From CBDCCV01 sp965215025 (GTDB lineage: Bacteria > Bacteroidota > Rhodothermia > Rhodothermales > Salinibacteraceae), in NCBI GenBank assembly GCA_965215025.1, contig CBDCCV010000002.1, forward strand, positions 744,001 to 808,000: DNA of 64,000 bases. The letters run 5' to 3'. The translations under genes and the position numbers were made by a program. Positions 50,573-59,179 of the stretch are shown piece after piece. Position 1 is the stretch's first letter; every line of letters starts with the position of its first letter. The notes under the pieces were generated by a model. The model had not been told where the DNA came from, made no database searches, and was given only the letters and a program-made list of their open reading frames with translations.

Positions 50573-52066
50573 CTACCGCATCGGCAAGCTGAGCGGGCGG
50601 CCCTCCGAGAAGTCGTAGAGCGTGAGGCGGCGCAGGCGGTAGTACGTGGTCCAGAACCGGCTCAGCGTTTGGATGTAGCTGCGGCGCGCGACGTCCTTCT
50701 CGCGCTGCGCGTTGAAGAGGTCGGTGATGGTGATGTTGCCCACCTCGTAGCGCTTGCGCGCGACCTCGAAGCGGCGGCGCGCCACCGTGTCGGCCTTGGC
50801 GGCGATGCGCACCTGGCGGCGCAGCTGCTGCAACGCGACCGCCTCGAAGTACACCTCCTGCCGCAGCTCCTCGCGCCTCAGCTCGGCCTGGCGCGCGACC
50901 TGGCGCCGGTTGGCCTCGGCCGCCTCCACAGCGGCATCGCCGCGCCCGTGCTGGTAGAGCGGCACCTGAAAAGTGATGCCGAAGCGCTGCTGGTCGAGCG
51001 GGTCCTGGTACGCCTCGCCAAAGGTGCCGGCCTGCTGGTTCAGCCCAAACTCCGCCGAGAGCGTGGCGCCGAAGCCGTTCTGCCCCTCGGCCTGTGCCAG
51101 GGCGCGCTCGGCCTCCAGGCGCTCCAGGCGCAGCTCCAGAAAGGCCGGACGCCGCTCCTCGGCCAGGGCGACGGCCTCTTTCGGCTCGACCAGCACGGGC
51201 GGCAGGTCCGTCGGGGGGACGACGCTCAAGGGCGTGGCGGCGGGCAGGTCTAAGAGCGTGCGCAGGGTCTGCTCAGCGCGGCGGGCGTTGGTCTGCGCGC
51301 TTGCACGGTCGCTCTGCGCATTCAGCAGCTGCAGCTCCGTCTGGAGCACGTCGTTCTCCGCGATCCGACCGATCCGGTAGCGTCCCTGCGAGAGCGTGTA
51401 GATTGTGTCGTTGACGGCCACGTTCGCGTCGGCGATCTCGAGGTTGATGCGCGCGATGTAGAGGTCGAAAAAGGCCGCTGCCGTCTCCACGGCCGCCTCG
51501 GCCACGCCGGCGGTGAGCGTGCGCTCGGCGGCCTCGTAGCGGAGCGGCCGGAGGCGGCGGCTCCACTTGAGCGCGTTGTACTGGAAGAGCGGCTGCTCCA
51601 GCCCTACGACCACCGGCGCGGCGTTCCAGCGCGAGAACTCGCGGTCGCCAAAGAGGTCGAGGCGCCCGAGGCGCGAGGTGACGTACACCGAGCCGCCGGT
51701 GAAAGGCACGGGCTGCTCCGCGCGCAGGCTCGCCGTCGAGAAGAGGCGGTTCTGCTCGACGTAGTCGAACGAGCCGTCGTCAAGCTGGATCTGGTCGATG
51801 GAGCGCTCCAGCCCCGGCACGCTGCCGGCCAGCTCGAGCGAAGGCCAGTAGGTGCTCTGCACCGCGCGCAAGCCGAAGCGCGCCTGCTGGAAGCCGAGCT
51901 GCGCGATCTCGGCCTGCGGCCCCTCGGCTTGCGCGCGCGTCACCGCCTCGCGCAGCGTGAGCGTGAGGCTGTCCGGCGGCGCGGCGCTTTCCTGCGCGGC
52001 GGCCAAGCGCGGCGCAAGAAGCGCGACAAGCAGCGCGCTAAGCAGAAAAAGAGAGAAACGAGGCAT
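50573..52066 (-). CDS. TolC-family outer-membrane efflux protein
   Basis: About 497 residues from ATG 52066, with a signal peptide (FSLFLLSALLVALLAPRLAA AQ). The OEP domain has two related halves of long alpha-helical hairpins (ALAEERRPAFLELRLERLEA ERALAQAEGQNG; LQTELQLLNAQSDRASAQTN) and strand segments. It is the outer-membrane channel of a tripartite exporter: the genes upstream on the same strand encode a MacB-like permease and a HlyD-type adaptor. The frame is open to 52201, but the extra residues are low-complexity. Confidence 0.9.
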   Translation of the reverse strand: MPRFSLFLLSALLVALLAPRLAAAQESAAPPDSLTLTLREAVTRAQAEGPQAEIAQLGFQQARFGLRAVQSTYWPSLELAGSVPGLERSIDQIQLDDGSFDYVEQNRLFSTASLRAEQPVPFTGGSVYVTSRLGRLDLFGDREFSRWNAAPVVVGLEQPLFQYNALKWSRRLRPLRYEAAERTLTAGVAEAAVETAAAFFDLYIARINLEIADANVAVNDTIYTLSQGRYRIGRIAENDVLQTELQLLNAQSDRASAQTNARRAEQTLRTLLDLPAATPLSVVPPTDLPPVLVEPKEAVALAEERRPAFLELRLERLEAERALAQAEGQNGFGATLSAEFGLNQQAGTFGEAYQDPLDQQRFGITFQVPLYQHGRGDAAVEAAEANRRQVARQAELRREELRQEVYFEAVALQQLRRQVRIAAKADTVARRRFEVARKRYEVGNITITDLFNAQREKDVARRSYIQTLSRFWTTYYRLRRLTLYDFSEGRPLSLPMR

Positions 52067-52193
52067 GGGAAGCTGGAAAGGGAAGAAAGAGCGGAAGAGC
52101 GGACGGAAGGAAGAACGATGAGGAACGGAAGAGCCGTAGAGGCCAGCCGGAAGACGCCTGCGTTCGCCTTCCTTCTTTCTTCCCCTCCTCCTT

Positions 52194-52227
52194 TCTTCCA
52201 TTCCTACACGTCTTCCATTCCTACACG
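52194..52227. repeat. Perfect 17-bp tandem duplication between permease and TolC genes
   Basis: TCTTCCATTCCTACACG occurs twice back to back (52194-52210 and 52211-52227) immediately downstream of the permease stop. Confidence 0.9.
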
Positions 52228-52230
52228 CGC

Positions 52231-53586
52231 TTACTCGCGCCGCAGCGCCTCCACGGGGTTGAGCGCCGCCGCGCGCCGCGCCGGCAGGAGGCCGAAGACG
52301 AGTCCCACCCCCGCCGAGACGAGAAACGACAAGAGTACCGCCTCCATCGAGACGAGCGTAACCACGCCCGCCGCCGCCTCGATGGCGAAGCTGAGCGCCA
52401 CGCCCACCGCCACGCCCACCAGGCCGCCCGTCAGGCTCAGCGCCATGGCCTCGATGAGGAACTGCAGCGTCACGTCATGGCTCGTGGCGCCCACCGAGCG
52501 GCGCAGCCCGATCTCCGGCACGCGCTCCATCACCGAGGCGAGCATGATGTTCATGATTCCGATCCCGCCCACCAGAAGCGAGATCGACGCGATGGCGGCC
52601 AGGACGATGTTGAAGATGCGCTGCGTGCGGCGCTCCTGCGCCAGAAGCTGCTCGGGGACAACCACGCGAAAATCGGCCACGCCCTGGTGGCGGCGCTCCA
52701 GCATCCGCTCGACCACACTGGAGACGGCGCCCATCTGCTCAGAGTCGCCCACGCGCACAATGAGCCGGTCGAGCTGGTGGTAGTTCATCGGCTCGGCGTC
52801 CCCGTTTTCGTCGTCCTCGCGGCTGGCGCGCTCGACGTCTTGCGGCGTGACGCGCGCGCGGTCTTTGAAGCGCAGCAGCATCGTCTTAATCGGCGTGTAG
52901 ATGTCGAGGTTGTAGTTGCGCAGGCCCAGGCTTTGCGCCTCTTCGCCGCCGGCGCCCTCGCGCTCTTCCAGGACGCCGACGACGCGCAGCCACAACTGCC
53001 CGCACTTGATGCGCCGCCCCAGCGCCTCCTCCTGGGCGAAGAACTTCTCCTTCACCTCCTGCCCGATCACGGCCACAGGCGCCGCGCCGCGCATCTGCAT
53101 GGGCGAGAACCAGTGGCCCTGCTCCAACTCCACACGCGCGCCTTCGAAAAACCCGCGCTCCACGCCGACGAGCTTGACCGGGCGGCGCATCCCGGCGCGC
53201 ACGGCCTCGACGGACGCCACGATCTCCGGGCTGACCCCTTCGACGCCCGGCACGCCCGCCTCGATGCTGCGCGCGTCGGCCAGGGTGAGGCCCGGCGAGA
53301 AGGACGGCTTCTGGCCGGGGGCGCGGGCGCCTCCGCTGCTCCCCTCGCGCTCGCCCAGGGCGTCCTCTTCCTCCGGCTCGAAGATGGGATGGACGATAAC
53401 GTTGTTGGCGCCCAAAAGCTTGATCTGCTGAAGCACCTCTTGCTCAGCCCCATGCCCGACAGCCAGCATTGCAATAACGGACGCCACGCCGAAGATCAGG
53501 CCCAGCGACGTAAGAAACGAGCGCAGCTTCCGGCTGAAAATCGCGTCGAGCGCGACCTCGAGGTTGTAGGTGAGCTTCTGAAGCAT
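52231..53586 (-). CDS. MacB-like ABC transporter permease
   Basis: A 451-residue FtsX/MacB-fold permease. It has an N-terminal transmembrane helix (SFLTSLGLIFGVASVIAMLAV), a large periplasmic MacB_PCD domain (about 60-310) with KLVGVERGFFEG and AAPVAVIGQEVKEKFF, then three transmembrane helices (IASISLLVGGIGIMNIMLAS; EIGLRRSVGATSHDV; LVFGLLPARRAAALNPVEAL). MacB-type pumps move lipoproteins, peptides or toxins from the periplasm through TolC. The gene has no ATPase domain, and no separate ATPase gene is present in the window, so the energy subunit must be encoded elsewhere or has been lost. Confidence 0.92.
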   Translation of the reverse strand: MLQKLTYNLEVALDAIFSRKLRSFLTSLGLIFGVASVIAMLAVGHGAEQEVLQQIKLLGANNVIVHPIFEPEEEDALGEREGSSGGARAPGQKPSFSPGLTLADARSIEAGVPGVEGVSPEIVASVEAVRAGMRRPVKLVGVERGFFEGARVELEQGHWFSPMQMRGAAPVAVIGQEVKEKFFAQEEALGRRIKCGQLWLRVVGVLEEREGAGGEEAQSLGLRNYNLDIYTPIKTMLLRFKDRARVTPQDVERASREDDENGDAEPMNYHQLDRLIVRVGDSEQMGAVSSVVERMLERRHQGVADFRVVVPEQLLAQERRTQRIFNIVLAAIASISLLVGGIGIMNIMLASVMERVPEIGLRRSVGATSHDVTLQFLIEAMALSLTGGLVGVAVGVALSFAIEAAAGVVTLVSMEAVLLSFLVSAGVGLVFGLLPARRAAALNPVEALRRE

Positions 53587-53646
53587 GGAGGCGCAGTAGG
53601 AGAAAAAGGCGGATCGCTGAGAAGCGCTTCAAGAAATGCCGGGCTT

Positions 53647-54972
53647 TTACTCTGGTGCGCCGCCGGCAGCGGCGTCTCCCGCTGCGACCTGCGCTTCTTC
53701 CTGCATTTCTTCAAGATGGCTCCACGCCAAGCCGCTCGTGTCGTCTGGTACCGAGAGGTAGAGCTGATCCTCGGCCGTGAGGCCGCGCTCGACGATGGCG
53801 CGGTCCTCGCCAATGAGGCCCAGGGTCACCTCCTGGCGCACCGCTCGGCCGCCGTCTTTTTTGAAGACGTAGGAGAGCGAGTCGCCTTGCGCGTGGACCG
53901 CTTCGAGCGGCAGGTGGAGCACGTCCGGGCGCTCGGCCACGACGATGGTGTTGCTCGTCGTCATGCCGGGGCGCAGCGTGGTGTCCTGCTCGGCGATGTT
54001 GACGACGACCTCGAAGAACTTCGCGCTCGACCCCGGCCGCTGCTCCCCGACGTTGGCCACCTGCGCCACGGTGCCGCTCAGGCTTTTGTCCGGGGCGGCG
54101 TCCAAGCCTACCTCCACGGGCCGCCCCTCGCGTATCTTCTGGATGTCCACCTCGTTGACGTACGTGACCGACTCCATCGAGGAGAGGTCCGGCAGCGTGG
54201 CCACGACGGGGTCCCAGGCGCTGATCTGGTCACCCTCTTCGAGCGAGCCGCCCCGGCCCCGGCGGTAGATCACCATGCCGTCCTGCGGCGCGCGGATGGT
54301 GAACTGGCTCGCCAACTCCTGCAGGCTTTCCAGCTCGCGGCGCGCGCGCGCGAGCTTCGTCCCCGCGTCCATGACCTGCGCCTCGGCCTGCTTCACCTTC
54401 GTGCCGTAGTTCTTCTGGTTCTGCTCGTAAGCCCGCTCGGACTTCTCGAAGTCGATCTCCGCCTGGCGCTTCACCGAAGGGGCCTCGTAGGCGGACTGCT
54501 CCATCTTGAGCTTGGCCTCCTCCATCGCGTAACGGAGGTTGACGAGGTTGTCGCGCGCCTCCGAGAGCGTCATCGCCGTGTCGAGCTTGGCCTGCTCGTA
54601 CTCCGACTGCGCCGTGCGCACCTCGTCGCTGGCGTTCTTGAGGTTCGTCTCCAGCTCTGAGCGGTCAAGCTCGGCCACGAAGTCGCCCTGCTTGACGACC
54701 GTGCCCTCGGGCACGAGCTTCTGGATCTGGATCTGGAAGATGCGCGCGCGCTGCGCCCCGCTCGGCCCGCGGATCTGCGTCGAGTTCTGCGCGCGCAGCT
54801 CGCCCGTGGAGGTGACGGTGACGGCAAAGGGGCCGCGCTCGGGCTGCACGAAGAGCGGGCGCCCGTCCGCCTCGCCGCCAGCAGCGAAAAAGGTGAAGGC
54901 GAGCGCCACGAAAAGCGCGACGACGCCCGCGATGACAAGCGTGCGGCGCTGACGAAAGAAGTGGAAGCTCAT
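53647..54972 (-). CDS. Periplasmic adaptor subunit (HlyD/RND-type membrane fusion protein)
   Basis: About 441 residues from ATG 54972. One N-terminal membrane anchor (LVIAGVVALFVALAFTFFA), then a lipoyl/barrel-sandwich domain (IQKLVPEGTVVKQGDFVAEL). A long alpha-helical hairpin with strong coiled-coil features (about 120-225, SELETNLKNASDEVRTAQSE), a second barrel (TIRAPQDGMVIYRRGRGGSL) and a membrane-proximal domain (GMTTSNTIVVAERPDVLHLP) follow. It bridges the MacB-like permease and the TolC-type channel encoded just downstream. First gene of the export set; the ATP-binding subunit is missing. Confidence 0.9.
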   Translation of the reverse strand: MSFHFFRQRRTLVIAGVVALFVALAFTFFAAGGEADGRPLFVQPERGPFAVTVTSTGELRAQNSTQIRGPSGAQRARIFQIQIQKLVPEGTVVKQGDFVAELDRSELETNLKNASDEVRTAQSEYEQAKLDTAMTLSEARDNLVNLRYAMEEAKLKMEQSAYEAPSVKRQAEIDFEKSERAYEQNQKNYGTKVKQAEAQVMDAGTKLARARRELESLQELASQFTIRAPQDGMVIYRRGRGGSLEEGDQISAWDPVVATLPDLSSMESVTYVNEVDIQKIREGRPVEVGLDAAPDKSLSGTVAQVANVGEQRPGSSAKFFEVVVNIAEQDTTLRPGMTTSNTIVVAERPDVLHLPLEAVHAQGDSLSYVFKKDGGRAVRQEVTLGLIGEDRAIVERGLTAEDQLYLSVPDDTSGLAWSHLEEMQEEAQVAAGDAAAGGAPE

Positions 54973-55221
54973 GACAGAAGAACAGTCGGTGAGGGCGCCA
55001 CGAAAGATGCAAAGGCGCGTGCCTGCATGAGGCAAGGTAAAAAACCGCGCCGCCACATCAAAGCTGCGCTCAGCGAGCGCGCCGTCAACCGCTCTCCCTC
55101 ACCCGCGGAGGGGCTGTTGCAGAGACGCCCACCGCCCTCGGCACTTCGGTTTTGCCAGCATTCGCTCTGGCAAAGCAGAAGGCATTTAGACGCGAAAAAC
55201 AGCGTGAACACCCGTCGCTTC

Positions 55222-56160
55222 CTAAGCGGACGCCTCGGCCGCGCGCCGCGCCTTGAACCACGCGACCGTTTTCCCCAGCCCATCGCTCAGGCTCACCTCG
55301 GGCGCCCAGCCCAGCGCCTCCTGCGCGCGGGCGTAGTCGAGGACGCTGCGGCGCTGCTCGCCCGGCTTGCCCTCGGCGTGGACCTCTTCGACCTCCGGGT
55401 CGATGTGCGCGCGGATCTCGCGGAACAGCTCGTTCACGCTCGTCTCCTTCGCCGTGCCCACGTTGAAGGTGCCCGTGCCGCCGTAGTCCAGGGCGGCGAC
55501 GTTGGCGCGCACGACGTCGCCCACGAAGGTGTAGTCGCGCGTCTGCTCCCCATCGCCGAAGATGAGCGGCTGTTCCTCGGAGAGCATCTTGTCAGTGAAG
55601 ATGGCGACGACGCCGGCCTCGCCGTGCGGGTTCTGGCGCGGGCCGTAGACGTTGGCGTAGCGCAAAGCCACGTAGTCGATCCCATACTGCTCTTTATAGA
55701 AGTAGAGGTAGCGCTCGGTGCAGAGCTTCGTGATGCCGTACGGCGAGAGCGGCCGCAGCGGATGCTCCTCGTCCTGCGGCGCGTAGTCCGGCTCGCCGTA
55801 GATGGCCCCGCCCGTCGAGGCGAAGATGACTTTCCCCAGGCCGTGCTGCCGCCCCGCCTCCACAAGGTTGAGAAAGCCGCGCACGTTCACGTCGGCGTCG
55901 AAGGAGGGGTCAGCCACGCTTTTGCGCACGTCCATCTGCGCAGCGTGGTGGCAGAGCACGTCGAACTGTTCCTCAGCGAAAAGGCTTGCCGCCGCTTCGT
56001 CGCGGATGTCGTGCTCGTGGAAGGTGGCCGTGTCGGGGACGTTGGCGCGCCGGCCCGAGGAGAGATCATCGAGGACGTGGACGGCGTGGCCTTTTTCGGC
56101 AAACGCATCGGTCACGTGCGAGCCGATGAACCCGGCACCGCCGGTGACGAGGATTTTCAT
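55222..56160 (-). CDS. NAD-dependent sugar-nucleotide epimerase/dehydratase (GalE-like)
   Basis: A 312-residue extended SDR. The Gly motif VTGGAGFIGSHVTDAF starts the protein; STGGAIYGE carries the catalytic Ser/Thr region, and SPYGITKLCTERYLYFYKEQ has the Y-x3-K. RYANVYGPRQNPHGEAGVV and YTFVGDVVRAN are typical of GalE/WbiB-type epimerases. It may interconvert UDP-glucose and UDP-galactose or their N-acetyl forms for envelope glycans. The stop lies beyond an intergenic region and the start ATG overlaps the end of the altered hicA by 4 bp. Substrate not fixed. Confidence 0.9.
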   Translation of the reverse strand: MKILVTGGAGFIGSHVTDAFAEKGHAVHVLDDLSSGRRANVPDTATFHEHDIRDEAAASLFAEEQFDVLCHHAAQMDVRKSVADPSFDADVNVRGFLNLVEAGRQHGLGKVIFASTGGAIYGEPDYAPQDEEHPLRPLSPYGITKLCTERYLYFYKEQYGIDYVALRYANVYGPRQNPHGEAGVVAIFTDKMLSEEQPLIFGDGEQTRDYTFVGDVVRANVAALDYGGTGTFNVGTAKETSVNELFREIRAHIDPEVEEVHAEGKPGEQRRSVLDYARAQEALGWAPEVSLSDGLGKTVAWFKARRAAEASA

Positions 56161-56471
56161 GGGGTTGGTTGGTCGTTTTCAGTCAGTACGTTCAACTTCA
56201 GGTCAGTCTTCGAAGCAGTTCGTCTTTGTTCATTTCCAACTCGCCAGCGACATCTCGCAGAATGGCGTGGAGCGTGCCCACTCTCTAGAATGGCGTTGAG
56301 CGTGCCCACTCTGATGGCGCTGCTGTGCAGCGGAATCGTCACGTGATGCGTGCGGCCTGGCTCCCGGCGTGTCAGCCGGACGTGGCTGCCCTTTTGCCGT
56401 GTTACCTCATAGCCGACTTGCGCCAGCCGCTTGATGAGATCCTCGCCGCTCCAGTCGCGCGGGGTTCTCAT
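56157..56471 (-). CDS. hicA: HicA-family toxin with C-terminus altered by a tandem duplication
   Basis: The first about 62 residues are a HicA mRNA interferase core: LIKRLAQVGYEVTRQKGSHV R with the catalytic His of G-S-H, then VTIPLHSSAIRVGTLNAIL. Directly after this a 28-bp-period tandem duplication (56259-56312) shifts the frame. The original frame would give LRDVAGELEMNKDELLRRLT and stop at 56198; the present one adds an unrelated tail of about 40 residues to 56157. The last helix of the toxin is therefore lost or replaced. ATGA overlap with hicB upstream marks an operon. The toxin may be weakened or inactive. Confidence 0.85.
   Translation of the reverse strand: MRTPRDWSGEDLIKRLAQVGYEVTRQKGSHVRLTRREPGRTHHVTIPLHSSAIRVGTLNAILESGHAPRHSARCRWRVGNEQRRTASKTDLKLNVLTENDQPTP
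56259..56312 (-). repeat. Tandem duplication (26-bp units, period 28) inside hicA
   Basis: Units 56259-56284 and 56287-56312 agree at 25 of 26 bases. The period is not a multiple of three, so the toxin frame is shifted. Confidence 0.9.
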
Positions 56472-56677
56472 GCGGCCAACACCTCTTCTCGGACAAAGTG
56501 CAGGCGGATAATCTGAGGCTGCTCTTCGTCCTCGAAGTGGCAGGCCACGGCATCCCTGACCATCTCGCGCAGTTCTTCAAGCGTGTCGGCTTCGGTGTAG
56601 ATGGACGCAGAGAGCGCGCGCGCCTCGAAGCCGCCTTCCGGGGATTCCTCGACGACGAAGATGATTTCGTTGCTCAT
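56468..56677 (-). CDS. hicB: HicB-like antitoxin
   Basis: 69 residues from ATG 56677: IIFVVEESPEGGFEARALSA SIYTEADTLEELREMVRDAV and a C-terminal IIRLHFVREEVLAA. It fits the small HicB/DUF1902 antitoxin with a degraded RNase-H-like fold and no separate HTH. Its stop overlaps the hicA ATG by 4 bp. It would bind and mask HicA; without its own DNA-binding part, regulation of the operon may be indirect. A longer frame to 56764 is less likely. Confidence 0.85.
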   Translation of the reverse strand: MSNEIIFVVEESPEGGFEARALSASIYTEADTLEELREMVRDAVACHFEDEEQPQIIRLHFVREEVLAA

Positions 56678-56765
56678 AGCGCTTAGATCGGTACGGATGG
56701 ACGGTTTCTGAAAAACAATGTACGGATCATAGCCTGACAAAGGCCAAGCGGGCGGTTCGCTCACG

Positions 56766-56802
56766 AAAAAGGCGAGGGCCTCCGGAGAAGCCCTCGCCTT
56801 TT
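56766..56802 (-). terminator. Rho-independent terminator of pnp (possibly bidirectional)
   Basis: Stem GGCGAGGGC (56771-56779) pairs exactly with GCCCTCGCC (56790-56798) around a 10-base loop, with A-rich and T-rich flanks. It lies 26 bp past the pnp stop on the minus strand. The T tract on the minus strand and on the plus strand suggests it works for both directions. Confidence 0.9.
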
Positions 56803-56827
56803 CGCTGTGCTGCGGTGAAGAAAGAAA

Positions 56828-59041
56828 TCAGCCGCGGCCGTTCTCCTTCTTCTCCAGGAACGGCTTGCGCGAGAGGCGGAACTTCCCGTCGCCGCGGATC
56901 TCCATGAGCTGCACCTTGATCTTGTCGCCGACCTTGGCGTGGTCCGAGACGTTCTCGACGAAGCCGTGCGCGAACTCGGAGATGTGGAGCAGGCCCACTT
57001 TCCCGGGCATGATCTCCACGAGCGCGCCGAAGTCCTTGACCACCTTCACGATGCCTTCGTACGTGGCGCCTTCCTCCGGCTCGGCTACGATCTGCTTGAT
57101 GCGCTCGATGGCAGCGGCGGCGTCCTGCTTATTCTTGGCCGCCACGGTGACGTAGCCCACGCCGTCAGCCTCGTCCACGTTGATGTCCGTGTTCGTCTCG
57201 CTCTGGAGGCTCTTGATGATCTTGCCGCCGGGGCCGATCACCGCGCCGATGTGGTCGGCGTCGATGGTGATCTGCGTCAGGCGCGGCGCGTAGGCGGAGA
57301 GGTCGTCGCGCGTCGCGCTCAGCACCTCGTCCATCTTGCCCAGGATGTGCTGGCGCGCCGTCTGCGCCTGCTTCAAGGCTTTGAGGAGCGTCTCGCGCGG
57401 GAGGCCGCTGGTCTTGATGTCCATCTGGCAGGCGGTGATGCCGTCGCGCGTGCCGGTGAGCTTGAAGTCCATGTCGCCGAGGTGGTCCTCAGTGCCTAAG
57501 ATGTCGGTGAGGACTTTCGTGCGCTCGCCGTCGGTGACGAGGCCCATCGCCACGCCGGCTACGGGCTTACGGATGGGCACGCCGGCGTCCATCATCGCCA
57601 GGCTCCCGGCGCAGACCGACGCCATCGAGGAGGAGCCGTTCGACTCCAAGACCTCGGCGTTGACGCGGATGGTGTAGGGGAAGTCCTCCTGCTTGGGGAC
57701 CATCTTCATCAGCGCCCGCTCGGCGAGCATCCCGTGGCCGATCTCGCGGCGCTTCGGGCCTCGGAGGAAGCCGGCCTCGCCCACGCAGAACGGCGGGAAG
57801 CGGTAGTGCAGGAAGAAGGGCTTGTCCTTGTCGCGGAAGACCTCGTCCACGGGCTGCACGTCTTTCGTGGTGCCGAGCGTGACGGAGCCAAGCACCTGCG
57901 TCTCGCCGCGGGTGAAGACGGCCGAGCCGTGCACGCGCGGGAGGTAGCCCGTCTCGATCCAGATGTCGCGCACCTCGTCGAGGCCGCGCCCGTCGAGGCG
58001 GCGGTCTTCGCTCAGGATGAGGTCGCGCAGCACGTCGCGCTCGACCACGCCCACGGCGTCGCGGATCTGCGAGGCCGTGTAGCCTTCTTCCGTCACCGTC
58101 ATCCGGTTCTCGCCGGTGCCCAGGAGCTGGTTTTCGACCTCGTCCTTGATCTCGCTGATGCCGGCGTAGAACGCCTCCTTCTCGTAGTCGCCCGTGATGT
58201 GGCTGCGGAGGCGGTCCTGCGCCACCTCGCGCACCTTCTCGATGAGGTTTTCGGGCGTGGTGTACGTCTCGTACTCGAACGTCTTGGCGCCGAACTCATC
58301 TACCAAAGCGCGCTGGCCTTGGCACAGCTTCTTGATGGCCTCGTGCGCGGTGTCGAGCGCCTCGATCATGTCCTCTTCCGAGACCTCGTCGGCCTCGCCC
58401 TCGACCATGACGATGGCGTCTTCCTTCCCGGCCACGACGAGGTCGAGGTCGCTCTCCTCGCGCTCTTGAAGCGTCGGGTTGATGACGAACTCGCCGCCCA
58501 CGCGGCCCACGCGCACCTCGGCAATCGGCCCGTCGAAGGGGGCGCCGGCGGCCAGGAGCGCGGCCGAGGCGCCTACGCCGGCGAGGACGTCCGCGTCGTA
58601 CTTGTCATCGGCGGAGAGGACGAAGCAGACGACGTGGACGCTGTTGTAGAAGCCGTCCGGGAAGAGCGGGCGCAGGGCGCGGTCCACGAGGCGCGAGGTG
58701 AGCGTCTCGTTGTCGGTGGAGCGGCCTTCGCGCTTAATGAACCCGCCGGGGATCTTGCCGCCGGCCGAGAACTTCTCGCGGTAGTCCACGGTGAGGGGGA
58801 AGAAGTTCTGCCCCTCGCGCACGTCGCTGGAAAGGGTGGCGGTGCAGAGCACCATCGTCTCGCCCTGGCGGACAACGACGGCGCCATTGGCCTGCTTCGC
58901 CAGCCGGCCCGTCTCCAAAGAGAGGCTTTGGCCGGGGGCGAACTCGATCTCCTGCGTGACGGCGCGCGGCGCGTTGGCCGAGGTGCCGTTGCGGGAGGCT
59001 TGGGTGGAAGCGCTTGTGGCTTCGGTCATAGGGGTTTCCAT
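56828..59041 (-). CDS. pnp: Polyribonucleotide nucleotidyltransferase (PNPase)
   Basis: About 737 residues from ATG 59041 (ATG 59029 is an alternative). Two RNase PH domains are linked by a helical region: the first with RQGETMVLCTATLSS and GGKIPGGFIKREGR, the second with VHGSAVFTRGETQVLGSVTL and SNGSSSMASVCAGSLAM. The KH domain has IGAVIGPGGKIIKSLQ and the S1 domain TYEGIVKVVKDFGALVEIMP GKVGLLHISE. The enzyme degrades RNA 3' to 5' using phosphate and can add tails. It follows rpsO, a classic arrangement, and ends at a good terminator. Confidence 0.98.
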   Translation of the reverse strand: METPMTEATSASTQASRNGTSANAPRAVTQEIEFAPGQSLSLETGRLAKQANGAVVVRQGETMVLCTATLSSDVREGQNFFPLTVDYREKFSAGGKIPGGFIKREGRSTDNETLTSRLVDRALRPLFPDGFYNSVHVVCFVLSADDKYDADVLAGVGASAALLAAGAPFDGPIAEVRVGRVGGEFVINPTLQEREESDLDLVVAGKEDAIVMVEGEADEVSEEDMIEALDTAHEAIKKLCQGQRALVDEFGAKTFEYETYTTPENLIEKVREVAQDRLRSHITGDYEKEAFYAGISEIKDEVENQLLGTGENRMTVTEEGYTASQIRDAVGVVERDVLRDLILSEDRRLDGRGLDEVRDIWIETGYLPRVHGSAVFTRGETQVLGSVTLGTTKDVQPVDEVFRDKDKPFFLHYRFPPFCVGEAGFLRGPKRREIGHGMLAERALMKMVPKQEDFPYTIRVNAEVLESNGSSSMASVCAGSLAMMDAGVPIRKPVAGVAMGLVTDGERTKVLTDILGTEDHLGDMDFKLTGTRDGITACQMDIKTSGLPRETLLKALKQAQTARQHILGKMDEVLSATRDDLSAYAPRLTQITIDADHIGAVIGPGGKIIKSLQSETNTDINVDEADGVGYVTVAAKNKQDAAAAIERIKQIVAEPEEGATYEGIVKVVKDFGALVEIMPGKVGLLHISEFAHGFVENVSDHAKVGDKIKVQLMEIRGDGKFRLSRKPFLEKKENGRG

Positions 59042-59134
59042 AAGGGTCTCTTTCGTCTCGTCTATTGCGTCAACATCGGAAAAGAGGCGGCGCTGTGGGT
59101 GCTGCGTCTCAACCGCCTCGTGCAAAAAGGAAGC

Positions 59135-59162
59135 GGCACCCTGGACTTTTTTCCAGAATGCC
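59135..59162 (-). promoter_or_regulatory. Hairpin between rpsO and pnp
   Basis: GGCA/TGCC and CTGGA/TCCAG arms surround an A/T-rich loop in the 138-bp gap between rpsO and pnp. In Escherichia coli the same gap carries a terminator and an RNase III site, so a processing or attenuation role is plausible here but inferred. Confidence 0.4.
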
Positions 59163-59179
59163 GCTGGGTGCGGGGGCCG

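Noticed and set aside
52477..54660. A 727-codon plus-strand frame opposite the permease and adaptor genes
   Set aside because: Antisense shadow; the minus-strand genes show full domain structure.
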